Source: Sulfurimonas sp. RIFOXYD12_FULL_33_39 (GTDB taxonomy: Bacteria > Campylobacterota > Campylobacteria > Campylobacterales > Sulfurimonadaceae). From it: a stretch of 64,000 nt of DNA. How positions within the stretch are numbered: position 1 is the first letter of the stretch; every line of letters starts with the position of its first letter. Location: contig MICF01000009.1 of NCBI GenBank assembly GCA_001829785.1, positions 62,001 to 126,000 of the forward strand, written 5' to 3'. Both the position numbers and the translations under genes were made by a program. The notes under the pieces were generated by a model that worked only from the letters and a program-made list of their open reading frames with translations, was not told where the DNA came from and ran no database searches. Below, piece by piece: positions 1-7,897 of the stretch.

Positions 1-380
1 ATTTAAAGATTGCAAAAAAAAATAATATTGATACAAAAGAGATTTTTGAAGAGTGCAGTGTAGAGGGCTTAAATTATGAAAAATTAACTCAAGAGTTAAT
101 GTTAAGCAAAAGTGAATTAACTATGCTTATAGAACTTTTTATAAATAAAATGTCAAAACAGATTCCGGAGTTAGAAGCGGCAATAAAATCAAGAGATTAT
201 AAAGCAATATCTCTTATTTCACATAGCATAAAAGGCTCTAGCGGCAATTTTAGGCTTGAAGAGGTGCAAGAGGAGAGTTCAATGATGGAAAAAATGGCCA
301 AAGCGCAAGATGAAAAATATGATTATGAGAAAACATTTAAAAAAATAAAAGATGCGTTGGCAAAAATAAAAATTAATTGA
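1..380 (+). CDS. HPt domain, C-terminal end of a signalling protein (5' truncated by window edge)
   Basis: The reading frame is open from the left edge (first full codon at 3) to a TGA at 378-380, so this is the C-terminal 125 residues of a longer protein. It carries a histidine-phosphotransfer motif, HSIKGSSG, with the candidate phospho-histidine codon at 222-224. That motif is typical of HPt domains at the end of hybrid sensor kinases or receiver-HPt relay proteins. An internal ATG at 99 could suggest a separate small gene, but coding continues upstream without a break and no ribosome binding site precedes that ATG. The rest of the protein lies outside the window, so the full architecture is unknown. 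Confidence 0.75.
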   Translation, partial: LKIAKKNNIDTKEIFEECSVEGLNYEKLTQELMLSKSELTMLIELFINKMSKQIPELEAAIKSRDYKAISLISHSIKGSSGNFRLEEVQEESSMMEKMAKAQDEKYDYEKTFKKIKDALAKIKIN

Positions 381-396
381 ATATTCTGATTAAATA

Positions 397-439
397 TAGA
401 TTGCTTCGTCGCGAGCTTCGTTAGAAGCGCTGCAATCTA
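397..439. repeat. Palindromic dispersed repeat at convergent gene ends, copy 1
   Basis: An 8-bp perfect inverted repeat (TAGATTGC at 397-404, GCAATCTA at 432-439) encloses a second hairpin (GCTTC at 415-419, GAAGC at 424-428). It lies between the converging 3' ends of the HPt gene and the response-regulator gene. The outer arms and the TTGCTTCGTC block recur at 21635-21704, so this looks like a short member of a dispersed family that lacks the inner core. It may act as a bidirectional terminator. Confidence 0.6.
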
Positions 440-465
440 AAAACACAGTTATTAAAAGAACTAAA

Positions 466-1218
466 TTAATTGTTTTCTAAATAGTAGCCGATTCCTGAAG
501 CATTTTTTATGATATCTGTCGGGAGTTTATTTCTAAGTCTCCAAACTAATGTTCGTATGCTGTTTTCCGTTGCTCCGCTCTCTTGCCAAACATAATCTAT
601 AGCTTGATTAAAAGTAATTATGTGTCCGAGTTTTGCCACAAGAAGCCTCAGAATAGCACTCTCTTTTTTTGTGAGTTTAATTTTTTCATTGTTGTAAAAT
701 ATCTCATCTTTAGAGATATCAATGTGATAATCTTGACCAAAAGTAACAATTGGTTTGTCAGATTTTCTTTTTGCATAAAGTAGTTTCTCTAAATTTTCTT
801 CATCGATTTTTGAAGTGATTATCTCTTCATATCTCTCATTTTCCACGTTGAATTTAAAAATAGCCATCTGTATAGTAGCATGAAGAGAAGATGGATCAAA
901 AGGTTTTACGATATATCCGTACGGCTCTGTCTTTATAGCTTGAGAAATCATATCGTCATCGCTATAAGAAGTTAAATATATAAACGGAATAGAGTAATGA
1001 GTTTTTATAGTTTTAGCCAGTTCTATCCCGTCATTGCTCTCTTGCAGTGAGATATCAATAATTACTACGTTAGGCTTATACGTATCTAAAGCTTCTACAG
1101 CTTGAATGGTGTTTTTGCACAAACAAATAACGCCATAACCATGTTTTTCCAAAGAAAGTTTTAGGTTAAGGGAAGTAATCTCATCATCTTCAACAATAAT
1201 AATAGTGTGTTTTTCCAT
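466..1218 (-). CDS. Two-component response regulator, OmpR-type
   Basis: This 250-residue protein has an N-terminal receiver domain (about 1-120) with the acidic pair near E10/D11/D12, phospho-acceptor D55 in VVIIDIS, and the conserved lysine K105 in IVKPFD. The C-terminal domain (about 155-250) is a winged helix of OmpR/PhoB type, with the segment ENSIRTLVWRLRNKL as recognition region. A linker of about 35 residues separates the two. No sensor kinase lies beside it; the HPt protein converging on it from the left is a possible relay partner. Paired 9-bp repeats upstream (1316-1335) may be its own operator. Confidence 0.9.
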   Translation of the reverse strand: MEKHTIIIVEDDEITSLNLKLSLEKHGYGVICLCKNTIQAVEALDTYKPNVVIIDISLQESNDGIELAKTIKTHYSIPFIYLTSYSDDDMISQAIKTEPYGYIVKPFDPSSLHATIQMAIFKFNVENERYEEIITSKIDEENLEKLLYAKRKSDKPIVTFGQDYHIDISKDEIFYNNEKIKLTKKESAILRLLVAKLGHIITFNQAIDYVWQESGATENSIRTLVWRLRNKLPTDIIKNASGIGYYLENN

Positions 1219-1294
1219 ACTCTACTCGTTGTTTATATATATAATTATTTAGTGATATTTATTATATTATTATTATAGTATAAGTTTTTTTAAT

Positions 1295-1335
1295 TTTATA
1301 GTAAAATTGCAATATTTGTGACAATTTTGTTACAA
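1295..1335 (-). promoter_or_regulatory. Tandem TTGTNACAA repeats overlapping a candidate promoter
   Basis: TTGTGACAA (1316-1324) and TTGTTACAA (1327-1335) are direct repeats 11 bp apart, one helical turn, and each is itself palindromic. Read leftward, TTGTCA (complement of 1319-1324) could be a -35 box, followed after 18 bp by TATAAA (complement of 1295-1300). Start would be near 1288, about 70 bp before the response-regulator gene. Tandem repeats with this spacing suit an OmpR-type dimer, so autoregulation is a reasonable inference. Confidence 0.45.
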
Positions 1336-1354
1336 TACTACACCGAATTTGTGA

Positions 1355-2308
1355 TTATTGTGGCAATATCCATTTTAGTACAAAGTTGTCTCTGCTTGAG
1401 CTAAATAGTTCTTGCTCATTTGTAAATTTTATTTGAGTTATTATACTTTTATGTCCTATTAAACGGTGGGATTTTATTTTTGTTTTTGTATCGAAAAGTT
1501 CTAAATTATTCTGCTCTCCGCTAGAAAAGGCACCGATTTTACCGCTTGGGCTAATACCTACGCAAAATACTAGGAAATCACTTTTTATATGATAAGGCTC
1601 TTCGTTTTGCGCATAAACTCCGACTCTTCTGTCTTGTCCAGCGGTTATTATAACACCATTTGCATAGGCAACTTTAAATATATTATCTACATTTTGCGAG
1701 GAGAAGCTTGCAACCGTATTTGAGCTTTTTGTATCTATAATTTTAACTTCTCCGCTCTCATCTGACATAATAATCTTTTGTTTGTCAATGCTTAATGATA
1801 TGTCACCGATAGTGCTGTTTGAGACGTGAGAATTGTATAAATTATAGTTTTCTAGTACATCATGTAAAATCATGTCAGAACCGAGTGTAGCTAGTAATAT
1901 CTTCTCTTTATCTACAAAACGAGCCTCTTTTATAAGTAGTTTTTTGCTCTCATCAACAATATGTTTTAATATGTGATTCTCATATATCCAAACATTTCTA
2001 TATGCACTCTCTCCAACACTTAGAATAAGTACTTTTCCGTCTAAGTAATCTACGCTAAGAATATCAGGTGGAATAATTTTATTAAAAGAGGAAGTTATAG
2101 GGGGAAGTGAGATTTGATTTATAATTTTTGCGGTTTTGATATCAAATATGTCAACCGTTCCCATATCATTTGCAGCGTAGAGAGTATTTTCATGTACTAC
2201 AAAATCATTTATAAAGCCGACAGACTTAAAACTTAAAACCGGAGATATATCTTTAGCGTGTATTGTAATATTAAAAAGTAATAAAAATAGTAAAAATGGC
2301 TTGCTCAC
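1355..2308 (-). CDS. Secreted WD40-like beta-propeller protein (NapL-like)
   Basis: This 317-residue protein begins with a signal peptide (hydrophobic stretch at about 4-16, likely cleavage after IHA near residue 18), so it should act in the periplasm. The remainder has repeating beta-propeller units; the clearest WD40 unit is the last, with GHKS, a FSSSRDN turn and a closing LKW. Size and layout resemble NapL of the Campylobacterota periplasmic nitrate reductase cluster, but no nap genes are nearby, so that identity is tentative. The start codon is GTG at 2306-2308, with AGAGGA about 10 bp upstream. Confidence 0.6.
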   Translation of the reverse strand: MSKPFLLFLLLFNITIHAKDISPVLSFKSVGFINDFVVHENTLYAANDMGTVDIFDIKTAKIINQISLPPITSSFNKIIPPDILSVDYLDGKVLILSVGESAYRNVWIYENHILKHIVDESKKLLIKEARFVDKEKILLATLGSDMILHDVLENYNLYNSHVSNSTIGDISLSIDKQKIIMSDESGEVKIIDTKSSNTVASFSSQNVDNIFKVAYANGVIITAGQDRRVGVYAQNEEPYHIKSDFLVFCVGISPSGKIGAFSSGEQNNLELFDTKTKIKSHRLIGHKSIITQIKFTNEQELFSSSRDNFVLKWILPQ

Positions 2309-2443
2309 GAATTTTTAAATCCTCTGCATAAAATCTGTCAATTCTACAATAAAAAATGACAATTTGTATTTAAAACTTTATTTAAATTAAAAAAAAGTTT
2401 TTATTTTAATTGGATATTATTACAAAAATAAAAGGAATACGGT

Positions 2444-2653
2444 ATGAAATATGAGCTAAATGATGAGTATATAGAGCTATTTAAACTTTTAAAAGTTTTG
2501 GATTTGGTTGATAGCGGCGCTGAAGCAAAGCTTATTGTAGCCGATGGACATGTAAAAAGAAACGGTGAAACAGAGCTTAGAAAAAGAGCTAAAATCCGTA
2601 GCGGCGACATCATAGAAGTAGCCGACGTTGTTATAGAAGTTTTTTCTAAATAA
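2444..2653 (+). CDS. Small S4-domain RNA-binding protein (YbcJ-like)
   Basis: A 69-residue protein made almost entirely of one S4 RNA-binding fold: an acidic N-terminal helix, then LLKVLDLVDSGAEAK, the loop VADGHVKRNGE with basic residues, and RSGDIIEV near the end. The YbcJ family of stand-alone S4 proteins has this size and pattern; their targets are poorly defined. AAAGGAA precedes the ATG, and a TATTAT box about 28 bp upstream may be the -10. Its end converges with the DUF445 gene 10 bp away. Confidence 0.75.
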   Translation: MKYELNDEYIELFKLLKVLDLVDSGAEAKLIVADGHVKRNGETELRKRAKIRSGDIIEVADVVIEVFSK

Positions 2654-2663
2654 GTTTTTGTGC

Positions 2664-3374
2664 TTAAAGCAAAAAAGAGCTTACAAGCCCAATTAAACCG
2701 CCAAATACTCCGCCCCAGAGAACAAGCCAAGAGAGGTGCTCTTTTATGAGCGTATGAACCATCTCTTTTACCATCTCTGGGGTTAATTCGCCTAGTCTTA
2801 TCTCTATAATGCTTTCGATAGATTTTAACATGTCATCGTTTAGAGAGGATTTTTGCAAGTGGTTTTGCAGTGTGTAGTTAAAGGCTTCACTGTTAACTAT
2901 TTTTATAACGGCATTTTTCATCTTTAAAGAAAACGGCTCTCTAAGCCCTTCAAGTGCTCTCTCTCCGCCGAACATTCCAAGCATTCCTCCAAATGACGAC
3001 TCCATGACCGTTTTGCTCAGTGCATCAAAAGCAGGAGCAAAATCGGTATCTTCAATAATAGGTGTTAGATTCATCTTCTTCTCCTCATTTTGAAAAAAGT
3101 TCTCCAACTGCTCTTTTGTAAAAAATTGACTCATCATAAGGTTTTTTATAGACTCTTTAAAAGCCTCAAACCTTGCTGGAATTACGCCTGAACCGTATAA
3201 AAAAGGAACGCGTTCAAACAACATGTGAATTGCCAGTTGATTCGTAAGTGCGCCTGAGAGCGCAAAAAGTCCGCTATAAAGAAGCAAAGAGGCAAAATTG
3301 CCTTCAAATAAAAACGATAAAATAACAAGAGTTGATGCTATTAGATTTGTTATAAAGCTTTTGTTTAATTTCAA
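2664..3374 (-). CDS. DUF445 family membrane protein
   Basis: This 236-residue protein has two N-terminal membrane segments (about 8-45) and one at the C-terminus (about 216-236), around a soluble alpha-helical middle. The segment GALTNQLAIHMLFERVPF and the C-terminal GGVFGGLIG are typical of DUF445 (YheB-like) proteins. The function of the family is not established. It is transcribed away from the 157-residue gene at 3457, with which it shares an 82-bp divergent promoter region. Confidence 0.75.
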   Translation of the reverse strand: MKLNKSFITNLIASTLVILSFLFEGNFASLLLYSGLFALSGALTNQLAIHMLFERVPFLYGSGVIPARFEAFKESIKNLMMSQFFTKEQLENFFQNEEKKMNLTPIIEDTDFAPAFDALSKTVMESSFGGMLGMFGGERALEGLREPFSLKMKNAVIKIVNSEAFNYTLQNHLQKSSLNDDMLKSIESIIEIRLGELTPEMVKEMVHTLIKEHLSWLVLWGGVFGGLIGLVSSFLL

Positions 3375-3420
3375 AATATATCTCCTATGTGATAAAAGCG
3401 AAATTATACAAAAACTATTC

Positions 3421-3426
3421 TATAAT
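3421..3426 (+). promoter_or_regulatory. Candidate -10 box for the 3457 gene and RND gene
   Basis: A perfect TATAAT lies 31 bp before the ATG at 3457. No convincing -35 is present, which is usual for Campylobacterota sigma-70 promoters. The RND gene follows only 13 bp after the first gene, so both may be transcribed from here. Confidence 0.45.
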
Positions 3427-3456
3427 GGCGTGAATTTAATATTAAACGGAAGTTTT

Positions 3457-3930
3457 ATGAAACAAGAGAGCTACAATCTTTTTAAAAATGCAGATATACA
3501 AACAATTTTACGAACTTTAGAGAATGAATTAAAAAATAGGAATGAGTCCCCTTTTTGGAGAGATAGGGTTGTACCTTTTAGTGAAGCTATTTTAAGCGTT
3601 TTGATTCCGCTAAGAGAAGCAGATATGCTTTTTAATCCCGAAGGAGAAGCGGCTGCGGAGTTGATTCCGGAACTCTTTTTTTTGTGGAGTGATTTTGTAA
3701 GTCTTAAAACTTTAGCCTTTACTATTCAAAAATCTAACGAAGCAGGAATTTTGCTTAGAACAAACCTTGATGAGACTACATGTAAGAGATATAAAAATAT
3801 AGATTTAAAACCATTAGGCGACTATCTGGCGCGTAATAGCGTTAATTTGGAAAATGAGTATTTGGATTTTCCTATTTCAAATTATAACTTGCATCAAGGT
3901 GTAAGTAATGTAATCAAATCACTTTTATAA
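3457..3930 (+). CDS. Conserved-looking protein of unknown function
   Basis: I do not recognise this 157-residue protein. It is soluble, largely alpha-helical by composition, without signal peptide or membrane segment; a central stretch, EAILSVLIPLREADMLFNPEG, is the most distinctive part. The open frame extends upstream to 3298, but ATG 3457 is preferred because a purine-rich site (ACGGAAG) and a TATAAT box precede it and because the extension would run into the divergent DUF445 gene. It sits 13 bp before the RND transporter gene and is probably co-transcribed with it. Confidence 0.7.
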   Translation: MKQESYNLFKNADIQTILRTLENELKNRNESPFWRDRVVPFSEAILSVLIPLREADMLFNPEGEAAAELIPELFFLWSDFVSLKTLAFTIQKSNEAGILLRTNLDETTCKRYKNIDLKPLGDYLARNSVNLENEYLDFPISNYNLHQGVSNVIKSLL

Positions 3931-3943
3931 AAAAGAGTATAGA

Positions 3944-6900
3944 TTGAATACGTTGATAGAGTATTTTATAAAAAACAGTAGATTAAACTACATGTTACTT
4001 GTTTTTCTTGCGTTTATGGGAGTAAATGCCTATATAAACATTCCAAAAGAGATTTTTCCCGATGTTGAACTTGACCAGATAAGCGTTATGGGTTCATATA
4101 GGGGAACAAGTGCTACGGTTATGGATAAAATGGCTGTTCGCGACATAGAAGATGAGCTAAGCAATATTAGCGGTATCGACAAAACGGAAACAACTATCAC
4201 TCCCGGTGCTTTTGCAATCCTACTGACACTCAGCGAACATACAAGCAGAGAGACCGTTTTATCTAAAGTAAAAGACTCTATAGCTTTAATTAGGCAAAAT
4301 CTGCCATCGGATATGAATGAACCCATTGCAAATTTGCTGGATAAAAAAAGATCATTGATAAAACTCGCAGTATCATCATCGGCTCTTTCAATAGGCGAAC
4401 TTACTGTAATAGCGCAGGATTTAAAATCAAAAATATCAAAACTTAATAATATCAGCGAAGTTCTTATACGCGGAGACTCTAACGAAGAAGTTCTTATAAA
4501 AATAGACTCTCAGGCAGTTTTGGCTTATGGGCTTCAACATGCAAGCGTACAAAAGGCAATAGCAAATCTATCTTATATCTTTCCTGTTGGAAATATAGAG
4601 CAGAAGGGAAATTTTGCTTACATATCAACATCAAACGGTAAAGCAAATGCTCAGGAGTATAAAGAGAGTATCTTAAATATTGACGACAAATATATAAGAC
4701 TAGGCGATATTGCAGAGGTAAGTATAGAGTATCCGCAGACGGATACACTGGCAACATTTAATAATAAGCAGACAATTTCACTGGTAATATCAAAAGGGAC
4801 AAAAGGGGACTCTTTAGTATTATCTAAAGAGCTAAGAGCATATATTGAAAAAATCGGTAAAAATTATAAAGATGTTTATTTTGACTTTTATCAAGATACC
4901 TCAAAGCCTGTTGAGCAGAGATTAAACGTAATAATTTCAAACCTGATGTTTGGCCTGGTTTTAGTTTTTATATCTATGTATATATTGATAAACCTTAGAA
5001 TAGCAATAATTGTAGCCCTTGGAATACCTTTTTCTTTTATGATAGGACTGCTTAGTATTTACTATATGGGATACTCTATTAACATCGTCTCTTTGCTGGG
5101 AGCATTGATAGTTATAGGTATTGTTGTAGATGATGCAATTGTAGTGAGTGAAAATATTCAACGTCATATCGATGATGGAATGGATAATTACGATGCGGCA
5201 ATATTAGGCGTAAAAGAGATGATGTTGCCTGTAACGCTTGCAACCGTCTCTACTGCAGCCGCATTCTTGCCTATATTTATGATGCAAGGCGAAATAGCTC
5301 TTTTTATAGTTCTTGTTCCGATCATCGTTATAATTATTTTACTTGGATCACTCTTAGAGAGTTTTCTGTTTTTACCTCTTCATGCGCAGGAGTATTTAAG
5401 AAAAAGTAACAATTTAATTAGCTGGGTACCTTTTCAAAATTTATATGAGAGGGTTATTTTAAAGTTTTTAAATTATAAAAAGATATCTCTTTTGCTTTTT
5501 TTGATTTTAATTCCACTGGCTACTATTTTTGTAGCAAAATCTATGAAATTTCAGTTCTTTCCAAATTTTGACGGAAACTATCTTTATGTATCAGGGAAAT
5601 TAAATATAAATACTCCTTTAGAAGAGACATATGCAATTTCAAAAGAGATTGAAGCAAAATTAATGGAACACGCACAAGAGTTCTCTCTTAAGTCGATATC
5701 ATCTACCGTCGGATATAGGAGAAGTTTATCAGGAGAGACGCAAAGAAATAATAGTGTCTTTATGATTACTATGGAGCTTTATGACAGAAAAGATACGAAT
5801 TGGATTGACATGTATATAAATCCGGTTTTAAACTTTACTTTTGACTTTAATAATCCGGAAAAAATAAGAGATAAGCAGACGTTTGAACTCTCTCCTAGAG
5901 CAAAAGAGATAATAAAAGTTTATAAAAAGAAGTATGACATGGAAGATTTGGGTGTTATGGAAGATAAGCCCGGACTTATTAGAAGCGATATACAAATAAA
6001 TTTATCCGGAAGCGATGACAAAGCACTTCAAAAAGGTATAAAAAGGTTAGAAGAAGAGATTTCTAAACTAGAAAATATTAGAGACTACAGCGACAATATA
6101 AAGTATGGAAAAACAGAGTATAAGATTAAAGTAAACTCTTACGGAGAGAGTTTGGGGCTTAGCGAAGTAGTAGTCGCAAAAACACTAAGCACCTATTTTT
6201 TAGAGCAAAAGCAAGCAACTACTTTTAATAATTTAGGTGTTATGGAGATAAGAACGGAAGATAGCGCCAAAGATAATCTCTCAACCTTTTTAGATTTCAA
6301 TATTGCTCTTAGTGACGGCAGATACGTAAGATTGGCAGATATTGCAGAGATAACTCAGATAAGAGATTACGAAAAAATAAATAAATTAAACGGAAATATA
6401 ATAAAAACCGTCTTTGCAAATATAGACAAAAGAAAGACCACTTCACAAGATGTTTTAGATAAGCTGGAGCCTACTATAAACGAGATAAGAGATTCCGGCG
6501 TAGATGTTATGCTTCTTGGAGAAAAAGAGAAGAATCAGCAGTTAAAGGATGATATGAAAAAAGCAATTTTCTTGGCAATATTTTTGATCTTTTTAACCCT
6601 ACTGTTAATTTTTTCAAAAATAAAATATGCTCTTATGGTAATGAGCGTTATACCTTTGTCGGTTTTAGGAGCGCTTTTAGGACACAAACTGCTTGGTATA
6701 AACTTGACAATGCCTTCAATTATTGGGATTTTAGGTTTAGCAGGCGTTGTTATTAACGATGGAATAATTATGCTTGATTTCTTGCATGGAACACACAACC
6801 TAGAGGAGTTCTTAAAAAGAGCAAAATTAAGACTCCGTCCGATTGTCATAACATCTTTGACTACCTTTTTAGGGCTTTTTTCTTTGATTTTTTATGCATC

Positions 6901-7057
6901 GGGACAAGCAGTTATTTTACAGCCTATCGCGATATCTTTGGGATTTGGTTTAGTTTGGGGAACGGTTTTAAATCTGCTTTATCTGCCGATTCTTTATGCC
7001 CTTATAAATAAAATCGAACCACTTAAGGTTTTAGAGAAAAAGAGTACAACGTTTTAG
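3944..7057 (+). CDS. RND superfamily transporter, HAE1/AcrB-like permease
   Basis: This 1,037-residue inner-membrane protein has the RND plan: one N-terminal helix, a large periplasmic loop (about 35-325), six helices, a second periplasmic loop, and a final helix cluster. The proton-relay aspartates of TM4 are D396/D397 in GIVVDDAIVVSEN, and the mirrored segment NDGIIMLDF occurs near residue 939. Such pumps export drugs, metals or lipophilic compounds using the proton gradient. No membrane-fusion protein or TolC gene adjoins it; only the unknown 157-residue gene upstream seems linked. It starts with TTG at 3944, and its stop overlaps the converging rhodanese gene by 4 bp. Confidence 0.85.
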   Translation: MNTLIEYFIKNSRLNYMLLVFLAFMGVNAYINIPKEIFPDVELDQISVMGSYRGTSATVMDKMAVRDIEDELSNISGIDKTETTITPGAFAILLTLSEHTSRETVLSKVKDSIALIRQNLPSDMNEPIANLLDKKRSLIKLAVSSSALSIGELTVIAQDLKSKISKLNNISEVLIRGDSNEEVLIKIDSQAVLAYGLQHASVQKAIANLSYIFPVGNIEQKGNFAYISTSNGKANAQEYKESILNIDDKYIRLGDIAEVSIEYPQTDTLATFNNKQTISLVISKGTKGDSLVLSKELRAYIEKIGKNYKDVYFDFYQDTSKPVEQRLNVIISNLMFGLVLVFISMYILINLRIAIIVALGIPFSFMIGLLSIYYMGYSINIVSLLGALIVIGIVVDDAIVVSENIQRHIDDGMDNYDAAILGVKEMMLPVTLATVSTAAAFLPIFMMQGEIALFIVLVPIIVIIILLGSLLESFLFLPLHAQEYLRKSNNLISWVPFQNLYERVILKFLNYKKISLLLFLILIPLATIFVAKSMKFQFFPNFDGNYLYVSGKLNINTPLEETYAISKEIEAKLMEHAQEFSLKSISSTVGYRRSLSGETQRNNSVFMITMELYDRKDTNWIDMYINPVLNFTFDFNNPEKIRDKQTFELSPRAKEIIKVYKKKYDMEDLGVMEDKPGLIRSDIQINLSGSDDKALQKGIKRLEEEISKLENIRDYSDNIKYGKTEYKIKVNSYGESLGLSEVVVAKTLSTYFLEQKQATTFNNLGVMEIRTEDSAKDNLSTFLDFNIALSDGRYVRLADIAEITQIRDYEKINKLNGNIIKTVFANIDKRKTTSQDVLDKLEPTINEIRDSGVDVMLLGEKEKNQQLKDDMKKAIFLAIFLIFLTLLLIFSKIKYALMVMSVIPLSVLGALLGHKLLGINLTMPSIIGILGLAGVVINDGIIMLDFLHGTHNLEEFLKRAKLRLRPIVITSLTTFLGLFSLIFYASGQAVILQPIAISLGFGLVWGTVLNLLYLPILYALINKIEPLKVLEKKSTTF

Positions 7058-7455
7058 TTATTTGGTTGATACGGCAGTATAGGTAATTTAATATATTTCG
7101 CATAAACAATACCGCTTTTTATATTGACTACGTCGTAGTTAAGCTTTTGTGATAAAAATTGTGCCAATATTTTTGTTCTACTTCCGGTTCTGCAAATAAT
7201 TGCAAATTGCTTTTTTGTATCAACAGCTTTGTTTAAATCTTCTAAAAAAAGTTTTAGGTCATATTTTCCTTTTTCATCAAAGAGCATAATCGGAATAGAG
7301 CCTTTTAAAAGTCCGGTCTCTTTCCACTCTCCCGGTGTTCGTATATCTACAATAGGCATTTTTGAGTCAATCAACGCTTGTGAAGCTTCTTCATTAGTAA
7401 CGCTTGCAAAAAGTGAAACAGACAAAATCAAAACAGACAACAAAATTTTTTTCAA
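7054..7455 (-). CDS. Periplasmic single-domain rhodanese
   Basis: This 133-residue protein has an N-terminal signal peptide (about 1-17) and one rhodanese domain. The active-site loop CRTGSRT begins at C88, the residue expected to carry the persulfide. The CH2A-type motif VDIRTPGEW lies at about 36-44. Such exported rhodaneses handle reactive sulfur in the periplasm, plausible in a sulfur-oxidising relative, but the substrate is unknown. Its last 4 bp overlap the 3' end of the RND gene. Confidence 0.85.
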   Translation of the reverse strand: MKKILLSVLILSVSLFASVTNEEASQALIDSKMPIVDIRTPGEWKETGLLKGSIPIMLFDEKGKYDLKLFLEDLNKAVDTKKQFAIICRTGSRTKILAQFLSQKLNYDVVNIKSGIVYAKYIKLPILPYQPNN

Positions 7456-7484
7456 TGTAACTCTCCATAATAAATAATTAAGTG

Positions 7485-7490
7485 TATAAT
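7485..7490 (+). promoter_or_regulatory. Candidate -10 box for the 7520 gene
   Basis: TATAAT preceded directly by TG lies 29 bp before the ATG at 7520, in the divergent interval shared with the rhodanese gene. No -35 is evident. Confidence 0.4.
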
Positions 7491-7519
7491 TATATCAACA
7501 AATAAATAATAGGTAAAAA

Positions 7520-7888
7520 ATGGCATCGCAAAAAGCTATAGATAATTCGCAAAGAGTTCGCTATGTAAGAGCATTGGAGAGGTTTCACAAGAGTATCGTA
7601 TCGTATATCTCAAGTACATCAATTCTCTCAAAAGAGGGGTATGATAAAAAAGTTGAAAATAGCTTAAAAGTCTTGCAAAGGGTCGATGAAATAGCACTTT
7701 ATAAAGGCGACTTACAGGAGCTGCAAAAACTAGTTAAAAAAATTATTCTATATAAAAGCAGTGATAAAGATATGCAAGAGGTAAAAGATGATATTCTTTA
7801 CGCATCAAACCAGTTAGACAAGACCAAAAATGCAAGACGTTATAAAAAAGAGAAGCACTCCCACTCTAAATTCGACGAGTGGGAATAG
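7520..7888 (+). CDS. Hypothetical alpha-helical protein
   Basis: I do not recognise this 122-residue protein. It is highly charged, rich in Lys, Asp and Glu, lacks membrane segments, and reads as a helical, probably coiled-coil protein ending in a basic, His-containing tail (RRYKKEKHSHSK). AGGTAAAAA precedes the ATG. A rho-independent terminator overlaps its stop codon, so it appears to be a single-gene unit. Confidence 0.65.
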   Translation: MASQKAIDNSQRVRYVRALERFHKSIVSYISSTSILSKEGYDKKVENSLKVLQRVDEIALYKGDLQELQKLVKKIILYKSSDKDMQEVKDDILYASNQLDKTKNARRYKKEKHSHSKFDEWE

Positions 7889-7897
7889 TTTTTTCTA
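7859..7897 (+). terminator. Rho-independent terminator
   Basis: TCCCACTC (7859-7866) pairs perfectly with GAGTGGGA (7877-7884) across a 10-nt loop and is followed by a T-run. It overlaps the end of the 7520 gene and separates it from the converging chemoreceptor gene 7 bp away. Confidence 0.8.

Noticed and set aside
1355..2308. Firm assignment as NapL
   Set aside because: No nap genes adjoin it; WD40-like secreted proteins are too varied for a firm name.
3298..3456. N-terminal extension of the 157-residue protein
   Set aside because: It would overlap the divergent DUF445 gene start and lies upstream of the promoter-like TATAAT and the ribosome binding site.
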